Assembly: GCF_020404745.1 (NCBI RefSeq)
Contig: NZ_JAIZAP010000015.1
Coordinates: 1-64,000 of the forward strand
Reading direction: 5' to 3'
DNA: 64,000 nucleotides
From: Aquibacillus saliphilus
GTDB lineage: Bacteria > Bacillota > Bacilli > Bacillales > Amphibacillaceae
In this document: piece by piece, positions 33,917 to 42,935 of the stretch
Layout: each line of letters opens with the position of its first letter
How positions within the stretch are numbered: the first letter of the stretch is position 1
Notes under the pieces: generated by a model
The model's database searches: none
The model's input: the letters and a program-made list of their open reading frames with translations, nothing else
What the model was told of the DNA's origin: nothing
Made by a program: the position numbers and the translations under genes

Positions 33917-34479
33917 ACCCCCTTCCTTAAGGTTATATCTATTCAAGAAATAGGAATTTATATCAAATTGCTTTAAATTATCTTTACATAACACTTCACT
34001 TTCAATTGAATCCACTACTAAATATTAAAATAAAAACTAAGGTTATTATATTAATAATTGCTGATACAACAGGCATTATCAGTAAAATAGAAACATTCGC
34101 ACTTATTACTAAGATAATATAGGATTAGATTGTCGAATCTCTTATTAGTATAATTGCTAAATTAAAACCTAATTCCGTAATTCCGACAATACCCACTATA
34201 CTTTCAATACAATATGAAGCAATTTTTGCACGTATCAAACAAAGCTTTTATCTGTTCATTTGTCTTATAAATGACACAAGTATATATTTTTAAAGGCAAC
34301 GCATCCTTAAGGGAGTAATTCTACTCTATTAAAAGAACTCAAGTGGTATTGTTTCAATTTCAACAAATATAAGCTTATATCTTGGATTAACAAGTCTAAA
34401 GCAATTTCATTTTCATTAAAGCCTGTGATAAAATTTGTAATTGTAGTCGTGATTATAAAATCATCAGGAGGAGATTAAA
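33917..34479. other. 563-bp stretch without a supported gene
   Basis: AT-rich. A minus-strand run of hydrophobic codons (about 34010-34130) has no start codon or ribosome binding site and may be a gene remnant. Nothing else is recognised. Confidence 0.35.
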
Positions 34480-34722
34480 ATCTCATTTGAAATGCCACCA
34501 AAAGGTGAAACTTGTAGACTAGTAGCAACAACAAAAGTTGGAGCGGACATAAATCTTTGTGTTTTATGTTATCAAGAGGGTTTTGTGTACTTTCAATTAA
34601 ATGATATCAGTGAGCAACGTGAAGATATCAAAAAATATATAACAGATCTACAGCCGAAGATTCTATCAGGAGTCTATCATACTGAGTTAGTAGATATGGA
34701 AAAAGAAGAAGTATGTTGTTAA
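34480..34722 (+). CDS. Small protein of unknown function, probable ATC start
   Basis: About 80 aa, beginning (I/M)SFEMPPKGETCRLVATT and ending KEEVCC, with five cysteines, a possible metal or redox centre. AGGAGG (34466-34471) is 8 nt before an ATC at 34480, the ideal spacing. The first ATG (34492) is 20 nt away, too far for that site. I therefore suggest an ATC start; the ATG start would give 76 aa. It has its own terminator and no obvious operon partners. Family unknown. Confidence 0.65.
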   Translation: MSFEMPPKGETCRLVATTKVGADINLCVLCYQEGFVYFQLNDISEQREDIKKYITDLQPKILSGVYHTELVDMEKEEVCC

Positions 34723-34723
34723 G

Positions 34724-34747
34724 TCCCCTCTAATGAGGGGATTTTTT
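34724..34747 (+). terminator. Terminator of the small Cys-rich protein gene
   Basis: TCCCCTC (34724-34730), a TAAT loop, GAGGGGA, then six T. Confidence 0.85.
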
Positions 34748-34848
34748 GTTATTAAATTTATTGGTTAACAGACCGTTGAAATCTAGATGCCCCGTTTAAT
34801 GGATAATTACGTCCTACGTTTTGGATTCTTCCTACTAATCCTTTATAC

Positions 34849-34889
34849 AAAAAAGTCACATCTAATGATGTAACATTAAATGTGACTTT
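34849..34889 (-). terminator. Terminator of pyc
   Basis: AAGTCACAT pairs with ATGTGACTT around an ~18-nt loop; TTTTTT follows on the minus strand, about 30 bp past the pyc stop. Confidence 0.75.
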
Positions 34890-34920
34890 TCCAGGTGTGT
34901 TAAACCGCTTTCATGATTTC

Positions 34921-37900
34921 TTATAATAACTCTATCAATAAATCATTTGTTTCTAACTTGTCTTCATTTCCTACATATATTTTATTCACAATACCATCTC
35001 TAGGGGCTTGAATGGTTGTTTCCATTTTCATTGCTTCAGTAATAACAAGATGATCCCCCTTTTTCACCTTCTCTCCCTCTGTCACATGGAGTTTAACCAC
35101 CGTTCCACGCATCGTTGCTCCGATATGATTAGGATTTTTCTTATCCACTTTCGGATTGGTGGTCACAGTCGACATGACACTTTCGTCTTTAATTGTGACC
35201 TCCCGCGGTTGTCCATTTATTTCAAAATAAATATTACGTGTCCCATCTGGTTGCGGATGACCAATTGAAACTAAATTCACTACCAGAGTTATCCCCTGTT
35301 CAATCTCAACCCGAATCTCTTCATCTAATCGTAATCCGTAAAAAAAGGTTAGTGTATCTAGTACTGACATATCGCCATATTCCTCATAAGACTCATTATA
35401 ATCATCCAGGACTTTTGGGTATAAAGCATAACTAATTAACTCTTCATCTGTAACCTCACGATTCCACTTCTCTTCTAGTTCTTCTTTTACCTCGTCAAAG
35501 TTAACATTCACTAGCTTCTCACCAGGTCTAACTGTTATAGGCTCGCGTCCTTTCAGGATGATCTTTTGTAATTCTTTCGGGAATCCTTGATAGGGTTGAC
35601 CTAAATAGCCCTCAAACATTTCAACTACAGATGACGGAAAGTCCAATGTTTCCCCGCGCTGATAGATATCTTCTTCTGTCAGTTCGTTTTGTACCATATA
35701 TAAGGCCATATCACCAACAACTTTAGAAGATGGTGTCACCTTTACAACGTCACCAAATAAGTCATTTACACGGCTATACATCTGCTTAACTTCATCCCAG
35801 CGCCCTTCAAGACCAACACCTTTCGCCTGCTGTTGTAGATTACTATATTGTCCGCCTGGCATTTCATGCATATACACCTCTGTATTTGGTGCATTTAGAC
35901 CTGATTCGAATCCTTTGTAAAACTTGCGTACGTCTTCCCAGTAATGAGCTATTTTTTCAACTGAAGCGATATCAAGCTCGGGCTGTCGCTCGTGTCCCTG
36001 CAAACCATAATAAAGGCTACTCATACTAGGCTGTGAAGTTAAACCAGCCATTGAACTCATCGCGACATCTACAATATCAACACCGGCTTCAACAGCTTTT
36101 GCATAGGTGAAGATGCCATTACCGCTTGTGTCGTGTGTATGTAAATGGATCGGTAAATCCACTGTTTCTTTTAACGTGGAAATTAATTGATACGCAGCTT
36201 CCGGTTTTAAAAGACCAGCCATATCCTTAATACTTAACATATGAGACCCTGCTGCTTCTAAATCCTGAGCCATCTTTTTATAGTACTTTAAATCATATTT
36301 GGATCTGGCCGGATCGAGAATATCCCCGGTATAGCAAATGGCAGCATTGGCAATTTTTCCTGACTGACGGACTGCATCAATCGTATGCTCCATGCCTTTC
36401 ACCCAGTTTAAACTATCAAAAATGCGGAACACATCAATGCCTTGATTCGCTGCTTGATCAACAAATTCCTTAATAACATTATCTGGATAGTTTTTATATC
36501 CGACTGCATTGGAAGAACGAAGAAGCATTTGAAATAAAATATTTGGCGCTTTTTTTCTCATTACCCTTAATCGTTCCCAAGGATCTTCTTTTAAGAAACG
36601 ATAGGAAACATCGAAGGTTGCTCCCCCCCACATCTCAAGTGAAAATAAATTCGGTACGAGTGTTACCGTTGGTTCTGTGATTTTCTTCAAATCATTCGTT
36701 CGAAAACGTGTCGCGAGTAGTGATTGATGAGCATCTCGGAATGTCGTGTCGGTTAATAATACTTGTTTTTGTTCCTTGATCCAGTTAGCCAATCCTTCTG
36801 GACCATCTTGATCTAAAATTTGTTTGGTTCCATCTTGTACCTGGTCAGATGATTTAATAATTGGAATACGTGGACTGCTTAACAGTGGCTTCTTTTCTTT
36901 TTCAACGCCTGGATATCCATTTATTGTCGTATTTCCAATAAAATTGAGCATTTTCGTACCACGGTCTTTACTTTCTGGAAAGACAAAAAGTTCCGGAGTC
37001 GAATCAATAAATGATGTGTCATATTCGCCATTTAAAAATTGCTTGTGAGTAATCACATTCTCTAAGAAAGGAATATTCGTTTTTATTCCTCTAATTCGAA
37101 ATTCTTTTAAATTACGATGCATCTTAATTGCTGTTTGTTCAAACGTGAGAGCCCAAGTAGAAACCTTTACGAGCAGCGAATCATAATAAGGAGTGATAAC
37201 CGAGCCTTGAAACCCATTTCCGGCATCTAATCGAACCCCAAATCCACCACCTGATCTGTAGGCCATAATTTTACCGGTATCTGGCATAAAATCATTTAAC
37301 GGATCTTCAGTTGTCACTCGAGATTGAATTGCATATCCACTTGTCCGGATACTTTCCTGATTGCTAATGCCTACTTGTTGACTATCAAGTGAATAGCCCT
37401 CAGCGATTAACATCTGTGTTTGGACAATATCGATACCAGTAATCATCTCTGTTATTGTATGTTCAACCTGAACACGCGGGTTTACTTCAATAAAATAAAA
37501 GTCACTACCTTGCACGAGGAATTCAACAGTTCCCGCATTCAAATATTGAACATTATCCATCAGCTGAACAGCTGCATCACAAATCTTGTCTCTTACCTCG
37601 TCAGACAACGATACACTTGGAGCAACCTCCACTACTTTTTGATGGCGTCGTTGAATCGAACAATCGCGCTCATAAAGATGAACGATATTCCCAAATTTAT
37701 CTCCTAATATCTGTACTTCTATATGTTTTGGGTTCTCAACGAATTTTTCAACATAAACATCATCCGCACCAAACGCAGACATTGCTTCAGACTTCGCCCG
37801 TTGATAGCTTTCTTCTACTTCTTCTTTGTCTCGAACGACACGCATGCCACGTCCACCACCACCAAGAGCAGCTTTAACAATGATAGGATAGCCATGTTGT

Positions 37901-38352
37901 TCACCAAAATGCTCTACTTCTTCTGAGCTACTAACGGCACCATCACTACCTGGTATAACTGGAATATTGGCTCGTATTGCTTGCTCCCTTGCTTTAACTT
38001 TATCCCCAAACATTTCAAGGTGTGTTGATGTAGGTCCGATAAAGATAATCCCTTCTTGTTCACAACGTCTGGCGAAATGAATATTTTCTGATAAAAATCC
38101 ATAGCCTGGATGGATAGCATCTACATCCGTCGTTTTAGCAAGCTCAATGATACCTTCAATGTCCAAATAAGCATCAATTGGCTTCATTCCGTCACCAATC
38201 AAATAAGCCTCGTCCGCCTTATAACGATGATAAGAACCCGTGTCTTCATTTGAATATATAGCAACTGTTCTCATTCCTAGTTCTGTACAGGCACGAAACA
38301 CTCGAATAGCAATTTCTCCTCGGTTAGCAACCAGTACCTTTTTTATATTCAT
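34921..38352 (-). CDS. pyc: Pyruvate carboxylase
   Basis: Carboxylates pyruvate to oxaloacetate with ATP and biotin, the main anaplerotic step. The 1143-aa protein has all domains in order: biotin carboxylase (N-terminal VLVANRGEIAIRVFRA; ATP-grasp GGGGRGMRVV near ~165), carboxyltransferase (LLTDTTFRDAHQSLLATR, ~535-552) and a C-terminal biotinyl domain with the biotin site EAMKMET near ~1110. The start is the ATG at 38352 after AAGGAGGAGGGGG; the frame 8 codons longer lacks a site. It stands alone and ends at a terminator. It suits a region rich in C3/C4 metabolism. Confidence 0.96.
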   Translation of the reverse strand: MNIKKVLVANRGEIAIRVFRACTELGMRTVAIYSNEDTGSYHRYKADEAYLIGDGMKPIDAYLDIEGIIELAKTTDVDAIHPGYGFLSENIHFARRCEQEGIIFIGPTSTHLEMFGDKVKAREQAIRANIPVIPGSDGAVSSSEEVEHFGEQHGYPIIVKAALGGGGRGMRVVRDKEEVEESYQRAKSEAMSAFGADDVYVEKFVENPKHIEVQILGDKFGNIVHLYERDCSIQRRHQKVVEVAPSVSLSDEVRDKICDAAVQLMDNVQYLNAGTVEFLVQGSDFYFIEVNPRVQVEHTITEMITGIDIVQTQMLIAEGYSLDSQQVGISNQESIRTSGYAIQSRVTTEDPLNDFMPDTGKIMAYRSGGGFGVRLDAGNGFQGSVITPYYDSLLVKVSTWALTFEQTAIKMHRNLKEFRIRGIKTNIPFLENVITHKQFLNGEYDTSFIDSTPELFVFPESKDRGTKMLNFIGNTTINGYPGVEKEKKPLLSSPRIPIIKSSDQVQDGTKQILDQDGPEGLANWIKEQKQVLLTDTTFRDAHQSLLATRFRTNDLKKITEPTVTLVPNLFSLEMWGGATFDVSYRFLKEDPWERLRVMRKKAPNILFQMLLRSSNAVGYKNYPDNVIKEFVDQAANQGIDVFRIFDSLNWVKGMEHTIDAVRQSGKIANAAICYTGDILDPARSKYDLKYYKKMAQDLEAAGSHMLSIKDMAGLLKPEAAYQLISTLKETVDLPIHLHTHDTSGNGIFTYAKAVEAGVDIVDVAMSSMAGLTSQPSMSSLYYGLQGHERQPELDIASVEKIAHYWEDVRKFYKGFESGLNAPNTEVYMHEMPGGQYSNLQQQAKGVGLEGRWDEVKQMYSRVNDLFGDVVKVTPSSKVVGDMALYMVQNELTEEDIYQRGETLDFPSSVVEMFEGYLGQPYQGFPKELQKIILKGREPITVRPGEKLVNVNFDEVKEELEEKWNREVTDEELISYALYPKVLDDYNESYEEYGDMSVLDTLTFFYGLRLDEEIRVEIEQGITLVVNLVSIGHPQPDGTRNIYFEINGQPREVTIKDESVMSTVTTNPKVDKKNPNHIGATMRGTVVKLHVTEGEKVKKGDHLVITEAMKMETTIQAPRDGIVNKIYVGNEDKLETNDLLIELL

Positions 38353-38680
38353 TATCCCCCTCCTCCTTAAAAACAAAAACCTTGATATTGTTATTAATTA
38401 ACTCATTAAAACTTCAAATTTTTGAATATACAGAAATTTTATAAGATTCTTATTCATTATGCAAGCTTTCGTCATCATGCTTTTAAAACAATAGGAAGTT
38501 TTAAATAACAAAATACTCAGTTATATTAATGAATGAAATCAAATGTATTTACTAATCTAATAATCACAGTACTGTTTTTTATTGTTCCAATTCGGTTCCT
38601 CTCATTAAATTCTTTGATTTCATAAAAGTTTATGACTTTAAAATGGTTTGGAATTCACAAAATAATCCACCTTTAAAAGG
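38353..38680. other. Region upstream of pyc
   Basis: About 328 bp, AT-rich, holding the pyc promoter by position. Nothing else recognised. Confidence 0.4.
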
Positions 38681-39208
<528 letters not shown>

Positions 39209-39223
39209 TCACTCCTTGTATAA

Positions 39224-39499
39224 TCAATAATATCTCTTGTTCCCTTTTATAACGTATTCCCAATCCACTTCTACATTTCCCCTCACTCTTTGAAGAAAAT
39301 TAAAAGTGGTCTCCACTTCTTCTTCTGAAAATCCCTCTAAGGCAATCAATGCAGTGTCCGATTTATCGGAAAAAATCCAGTCTAATCCGCCATTTTGTTC
39401 CGTTGCCTTAACTCTAATTTCTTGTAAACGATCATTTTTCAACAGATGTATATGGTTTCCGGTCGCATACTCATGGCCTTGTAAATCATAAACTTGCAA
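39224..39499 (-). CDS. Hypothetical protein, 91 aa
   Basis: Soluble 91-aa protein opening with MQVYDLQGHEYATGNHIHLL. It has no membrane segment or motif I recognise. The start is a TTG without a good ribosome binding site. It probably shares a transcript with the acetyltransferase gene 24 bp downstream. Codon pattern and balanced composition support a real gene, but the family is unknown. Confidence 0.5.
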   Translation of the reverse strand: MQVYDLQGHEYATGNHIHLLKNDRLQEIRVKATEQNGGLDWIFSDKSDTALIALEGFSEEEVETTFNFLQRVRGNVEVDWEYVIKGNKRYY

Positions 39500-39825
39500 T
39501 GAATCTACATATTTAAAAAACCGTCATTTTCTTAAACAATAGATCCCCCCCTGTTAGCTTTAATCAGTCGTTGTCCATTTGAAATTTAGCAGCATGGTGT
39601 ATATTTGTTAGCGTCTACATTTTTAGCAACATAATTATATAAACATCAACTGTTTCAGTCAATGCAGTTCATCTGTTGCAACAGTGCTATTATTCCTTTT
39701 TTAAAGCAGACACTAACACTTATCAATAAACATCTTAGGAGTTATTACTTAGATTGTAATCTAAAATATCGCATTAGTGGACCGCCACTATTCATTTGCC
39801 AATTAAATTATGGTATAATAACTTT

Positions 39826-39966
39826 ATAATCAGAATAAAATTAAATAGACCACAGCTACCAACTGTGGCCTATTGATAAGCGGTTCCCCCAGAGGGATCA
39901 GCTATCCATATTGCGGTAGACCTCACCTAGTTAACTTTTCAGGGTAAATAGGGAGGTCTATTTTTT
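39826..39966 (+). ncRNA. Antisense RNA antitoxin of a type I toxin-antitoxin pair
   Basis: A promoter TTCATT-17 bp-TATAAT (39791-39819) drives a ~140-nt RNA with a CCACAGCTACCAACTGTGG hairpin and a GCGGTTCCCCCAGAGGGATC region. It ends at AGACCTC/GAGGTCT plus T-run (39954-39966). Its 3' end overlaps the stop end of the minus-strand toxin gene, so it can pair with the toxin mRNA. The same RNA recurs at 45762-45902. Confidence 0.75.
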
Positions 39967-40053
39967 ATTGATCAATGTTATGACCAATCCGAGTAATGCA
40001 ATCAAGAAGGTACCAAAACCAATCAGTACCATCATTAATTCAAATATACTCAT
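39958..40053 (-). CDS. Holin-like type I toxin peptide, 31 aa
   Basis: The frame opens with MSIFELMMVLIGFGTFLIAL and ends in LINKK. It is one membrane helix with a charged tail, like the holin-like toxin family (TxpA/BsrG/YonT type) of Bacillus. AAAGGGGGTG lies 8 nt upstream. Its promoter is TTGTTC-18 bp-TATAAT at 40118-40147, which leaves a 5' leader of about 60 nt. Overproduction of such peptides damages the membrane; the convergent RNA at 39826-39966 would silence it. Confidence 0.78.
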   Translation of the reverse strand: MSIFELMMVLIGFGTFLIALLGLVITLINKK

Positions 40054-40117
40054 AGGCATCACCCCCTTTCTGGTGGGGCTTAGCCGACCACTCCCTAAAA
40101 GAACATTATCTTGCTAG

Positions 40118-40147
40118 ATTATAGCATAAATTTAACAAAAAGAACAA
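40118..40147 (-). promoter_or_regulatory. Promoter of the type I toxin
   Basis: On the minus strand, TTGTTC (40142-40147) and TATAAT (40118-40123) are separated by 18 bp. The predicted start is near 40111. Confidence 0.6.
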
Positions 40148-40387
40148 ATGTTCCCTTATTTTAGAACAACACTCTTATTTACTAATATCCGTAAGAAGTC
40201 CTAATATGTTAGGTTCCTTAATGTCCATATATGCACACGAACTCACCAATTATTAGAAATAAGTACATGCTATTATGTTCATTTATAGACGATTCTCTCA
40301 GTTGTTCTCAATACATCAGAAAAAGAATAATTAATATTACCTATTTTTCCGTTTTAAAAACATCAAAATGGTACTCTTTTTTCATAA

Positions 40388-40428
40388 AAAAACCTTGATT
40401 CTTTTTCAGAAAAAGAATCAAGGTTTTT
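40388..40428. terminator. Bidirectional terminator after the RraA-like gene
   Basis: AAAAACCTTGATTCTTTTTC pairs perfectly with GAAAAAGAATCAAGGTTTTT. T-runs occur at both ends. It lies 90 bp past the minus-strand rraA-like gene. Confidence 0.8.
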
Positions 40429-40518
40429 CTCCTACTTGCCATGTAGCTATGAACGGCTATTAACTTTTTTTGAGGTTGCTGGATTAAAAAGTTTACATCC
40501 TGACTATGATAAATTTCA

Positions 40519-40989
40519 TTATAACTGATGTTTAGCTACTACTATTCCATCACGATCAGCATATAAAAAGGAGCCAGGTGTGAAATTCACTCCTGCAAAT
40601 CCTACCGAAATACTTTCATAACCTAATCCTTGTTTCTTACTTTTTATAGGATTTGTTCCTAGAGCATAAATACCAACGTCCATTTCATTTATCTGATGAC
40701 TGTCTCTAATACATCCATTGATAACCATTCCCGCTAATTTTCTTTGAACAGCGATTTCCGCTAGATTATCGCCGACAATTGCGGATCGCCTTGAACCCCC
40801 ACCATCGATTACAAGTACGCTTTCTTCCGGGATTGTTCGAAGTGCATTTCTCACGAGTAGATTATCCTCATAAACCTTCAAAGTATAAATTGGACCATGG
40901 AAAGCATTCTTTTTACCAAAAAATTGAAAGATAGAATCCGCTACCACTATACGGTCACGGTGCTCATCACAAAGGTCAGCTGTGTGCAT
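40519..40989 (-). CDS. RraA-family protein (possible oxaloacetate/HMG decarboxylase)
   Basis: 156 aa with the RraA/HMG-aldolase fold patterns VLVIDGGGSRRSAIVGDNLA (~61-80), GMVINGCIRDSHQI (~89-102) and a final YADRDGIVVA. Named after the E. coli inhibitor of RNase E, but family members with the G-x-x-R-D motif, present here, act as oxaloacetate or 4-hydroxy-4-methyl-2-oxoglutarate lyases. The start is the ATG at 40989, 7 nt after AGGAGG. It sits near aceA and glcB, which make four-carbon acids, so an oxaloacetate decarboxylase role is possible. Confidence 0.85.
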   Translation of the reverse strand: MHTADLCDEHRDRIVVADSIFQFFGKKNAFHGPIYTLKVYEDNLLVRNALRTIPEESVLVIDGGGSRRSAIVGDNLAEIAVQRKLAGMVINGCIRDSHQINEMDVGIYALGTNPIKSKKQGLGYESISVGFAGVNFTPGSFLYADRDGIVVAKHQL

Positions 40990-41057
40990 AGCCAAACCTC
41001 CTTTTAGATAGGTTCGATGTTAAAACCGAGTTTATTCTTCTAAATTTCTAGAATGAA

Positions 41058-41186
41058 TCAATCGTGGTCAGCATCTCTTAGGCATTTGTCACATTGATTG
41101 AAATACGGCAATTGTACACTGTCTATTCTATTCCCGCAATCAGTACAGTACTTTGACTCGATTCTTTCAGAAGCAAGTGTTTGCAC
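41058..41186 (-). CDS. Small zinc-ribbon-like protein, 42 aa
   Basis: A short frame between the rraA-like gene and aceA, starting at GTG (41186) with GGAGTGA 6 nt upstream. It contains YCTDCGN (CxxC) and, 15 residues later, QCDKCLR (CxxC), the pattern of a small zinc ribbon. It resembles the short YhfH-type Cys proteins of Bacillus, but the match is by pattern only. Function unknown. Confidence 0.6.
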   Translation of the reverse strand: MQTLASERIESKYCTDCGNRIDSVQLPYFNQCDKCLRDADHD

Positions 41187-41257
41187 AATTAATCACTCCA
41201 TTCCTTAAATTTTCAATCCTTTAATCAAAGAGTAGATGAAGACGTTATCATAATTTC

Positions 41258-42538
41258 TTACTTTTGAAACTGAGCTTCTTCAGTTGAACCTTTAAGTGCT
41301 GTCGTGGATGATCTACCACCTGAAATAACTTGAGCAACCTCATCAAAGTATCCTGTACCAACTTCTCGTTGGTGCCTTGTTGCTGTGTAACCGTCTTTTT
41401 CAGCTCCAAATTCAGCCTGTTGAAGCTCAGAGTATGCAGCCATACCCCTAGTTTTGTAGCCTTTCGCAAGCTCAAACATTCCATAATTTAGTGCATGAAA
41501 TCCAGCAAGAGTCACAAATTGGAATTTATAGCCCATTTTGCCAAGTTCAATTTGATACGTTTCAATCGTTTCTTTATCAAGATTTGCTTCCCAGTTAAAC
41601 GAAGGTGAACAATTATAAGCAAGCATCTTATTAGGAAACTCGGAATGAATTGCATCTGCAAATTTTTTCGCTTCTTTTAAACTTGGTTTTGATGTTTCAC
41701 ACCAAATTAAGTCAGCATAAGGTGCATATGCAAGGCCACGAGCAATCGCTTGATCAATACCTGCTCTTGTTCGATAGAATCCTTCATTCGTACGTTCTCC
41801 AGTAATAAAAGGTCTATCGATTGGATCGATATCACTCACAATTAAGTCAGCTGCATCTGCATCCGTGCGAGCGACTAATACAGTTGGTACGCCAGAGACA
41901 TCTGCTGCAAGTCGAGCGGATATTAAATTTCGCACTGCATTTTGGGTTGGAATTAATACCTTGCCACCAAGGTGACCGCATTTTTTTTCGGATGCTAATT
42001 GGTCTTCAAAATGAACCCCTGCTGCACCTGCTTCAATCATTCCTTTCATCAATTCAAATACATTTAACTGCCCACCAAATCCTGCTTCAGCATCTGCTAT
42101 GATTGGTGCAAAATAATCCACATCTCCCTTGCCTTCCATGTGTTGAATTTGATCAGCTCGAGAAAGTGAGTTATTAATTCGGCTTACTACCTGTGGAACA
42201 GAATTAGCTGGATACAAGCTTTGATCGGGATACATTTGACCTGCCACGTTTGCATCAGCGGCTACTTGCCATCCACTAAGATAAATTGCTTTAAGTCCTG
42301 CTTTTACTTGCTGAACAGCTTGCCCACCAGTTAGCGCACCTAATGAGTTTATAAAAGGTTCTTTCTTTAACAACTTCCAAAGCTTTTCTGAACCTTTACG
42401 AGCCAATGTATGCTCTACTTGAATAGATCCTCGTAACCGTAATACATCCTCTGCCGAATACGGACGTTCAACACCAGCCCATCGTAAATCTGTCTCCCAT
42501 TCCTGTTGTAATTCTAACGCTTCTCTTTCACTTGTCAT
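41258..42538 (-). CDS. aceA: Isocitrate lyase
   Basis: Splits isocitrate to glyoxylate and succinate, the entry to the glyoxylate shunt for growth on acetate or fatty acids. The 426-aa protein has the catalytic loop KKCGHLGGK (~186-194), [23 protein letters not shown] and a conserved C-terminal half. AGGGGG lies 7-8 nt before the ATG. Its promoter TTGTAT-17-TATAAT (42596-42624) and the downstream CTGT...ACAG element closely match those of glcB, so the two are probably co-regulated. Confidence 0.96.
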   Translation of the reverse strand: MTSEREALELQQEWETDLRWAGVERPYSAEDVLRLRGSIQVEHTLARKGSEKLWKLLKKEPFINSLGALTGGQAVQQVKAGLKAIYLSGWQVAADANVAGQMYPDQSLYPANSVPQVVSRINNSLSRADQIQHMEGKGDVDYFAPIIADAEAGFGGQLNVFELMKGMIEAGAAGVHFEDQLASEKKCGHLGGKVLIPTQNAVRNLISARLAADVSGVPTVLVARTDADAADLIVSDIDPIDRPFITGERTNEGFYRTRAGIDQAIARGLAYAPYADLIWCETSKPSLKEAKKFADAIHSEFPNKMLAYNCSPSFNWEANLDKETIETYQIELGKMGYKFQFVTLAGFHALNYGMFELAKGYKTRGMAAYSELQQAEFGAEKDGYTATRHQREVGTGYFDEVAQVISGGRSSTTALKGSTEEAQFQK

Positions 42539-42561
42539 TTTCCAACCCCCTAATTTTCAAT

Positions 42562-42624
42562 CTGTGTGTTAGTACAGTTCGTTGTTTGTAAAATTATTAT
42601 ATAACAGATGTTTTGATTATACAA
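42562..42624 (-). promoter_or_regulatory. aceA promoter with CTGT..ACAG element
   Basis: -35 TTGTAT (42619-42624), 17-bp spacer, -10 TATAAT (42596-42601). Downstream, CTGTACTAACACACAG (42562-42577) is an imperfect inverted repeat related to the perfect one at glcB. Confidence 0.7.
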
Positions 42625-42744
42625 CAGATAATTCGAATTTTTTTACTATTTAATTAATTTCCCTAAAAAGGCCCATTTTCACTTGTACACAGTACATCCA
42701 ACTAGTTTTTTAAATCATAATTGTTATGCGCTTTATTCGTTTAT

Positions 42745-42780
42745 ACTCACTTAAATTGTTGTACAACAATTTAAGTGAGT
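42745..42780. repeat. Perfect 36-bp palindrome upstream of aceA
   Basis: ACTCACTTAAATTGTTGT is followed directly by its exact reverse complement. No T-run follows on either strand, so it does not look like a terminator. It lies ~120 bp upstream of the aceA -35 and ~105 bp past the glcB terminator. It could be an operator for a large dimeric regulator or a cruciform. Confidence 0.7.
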
Positions 42781-42882
42781 GATCAATACTTGTTGTTCAA
42801 AAGCTTTAAAATCCTGTAATTACCGTAGAATAAATAGTCATCGAACTAGCTATGACGACGTTACGCTTTACTAAAAACAAAA

Positions 42883-42934
42883 ATAAATGCCCCATCTATC
42901 TGTGTAAGTTTTCTACGATAGATGGGGCATTTAT
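42883..42934 (-). terminator. Terminator of glcB
   Basis: A perfect 18-bp stem (42883-42900 with 42917-42934) is followed on the minus strand by TTTTTGTTTTTAG. Confidence 0.85.
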
Positions 42935-42935
42935 C

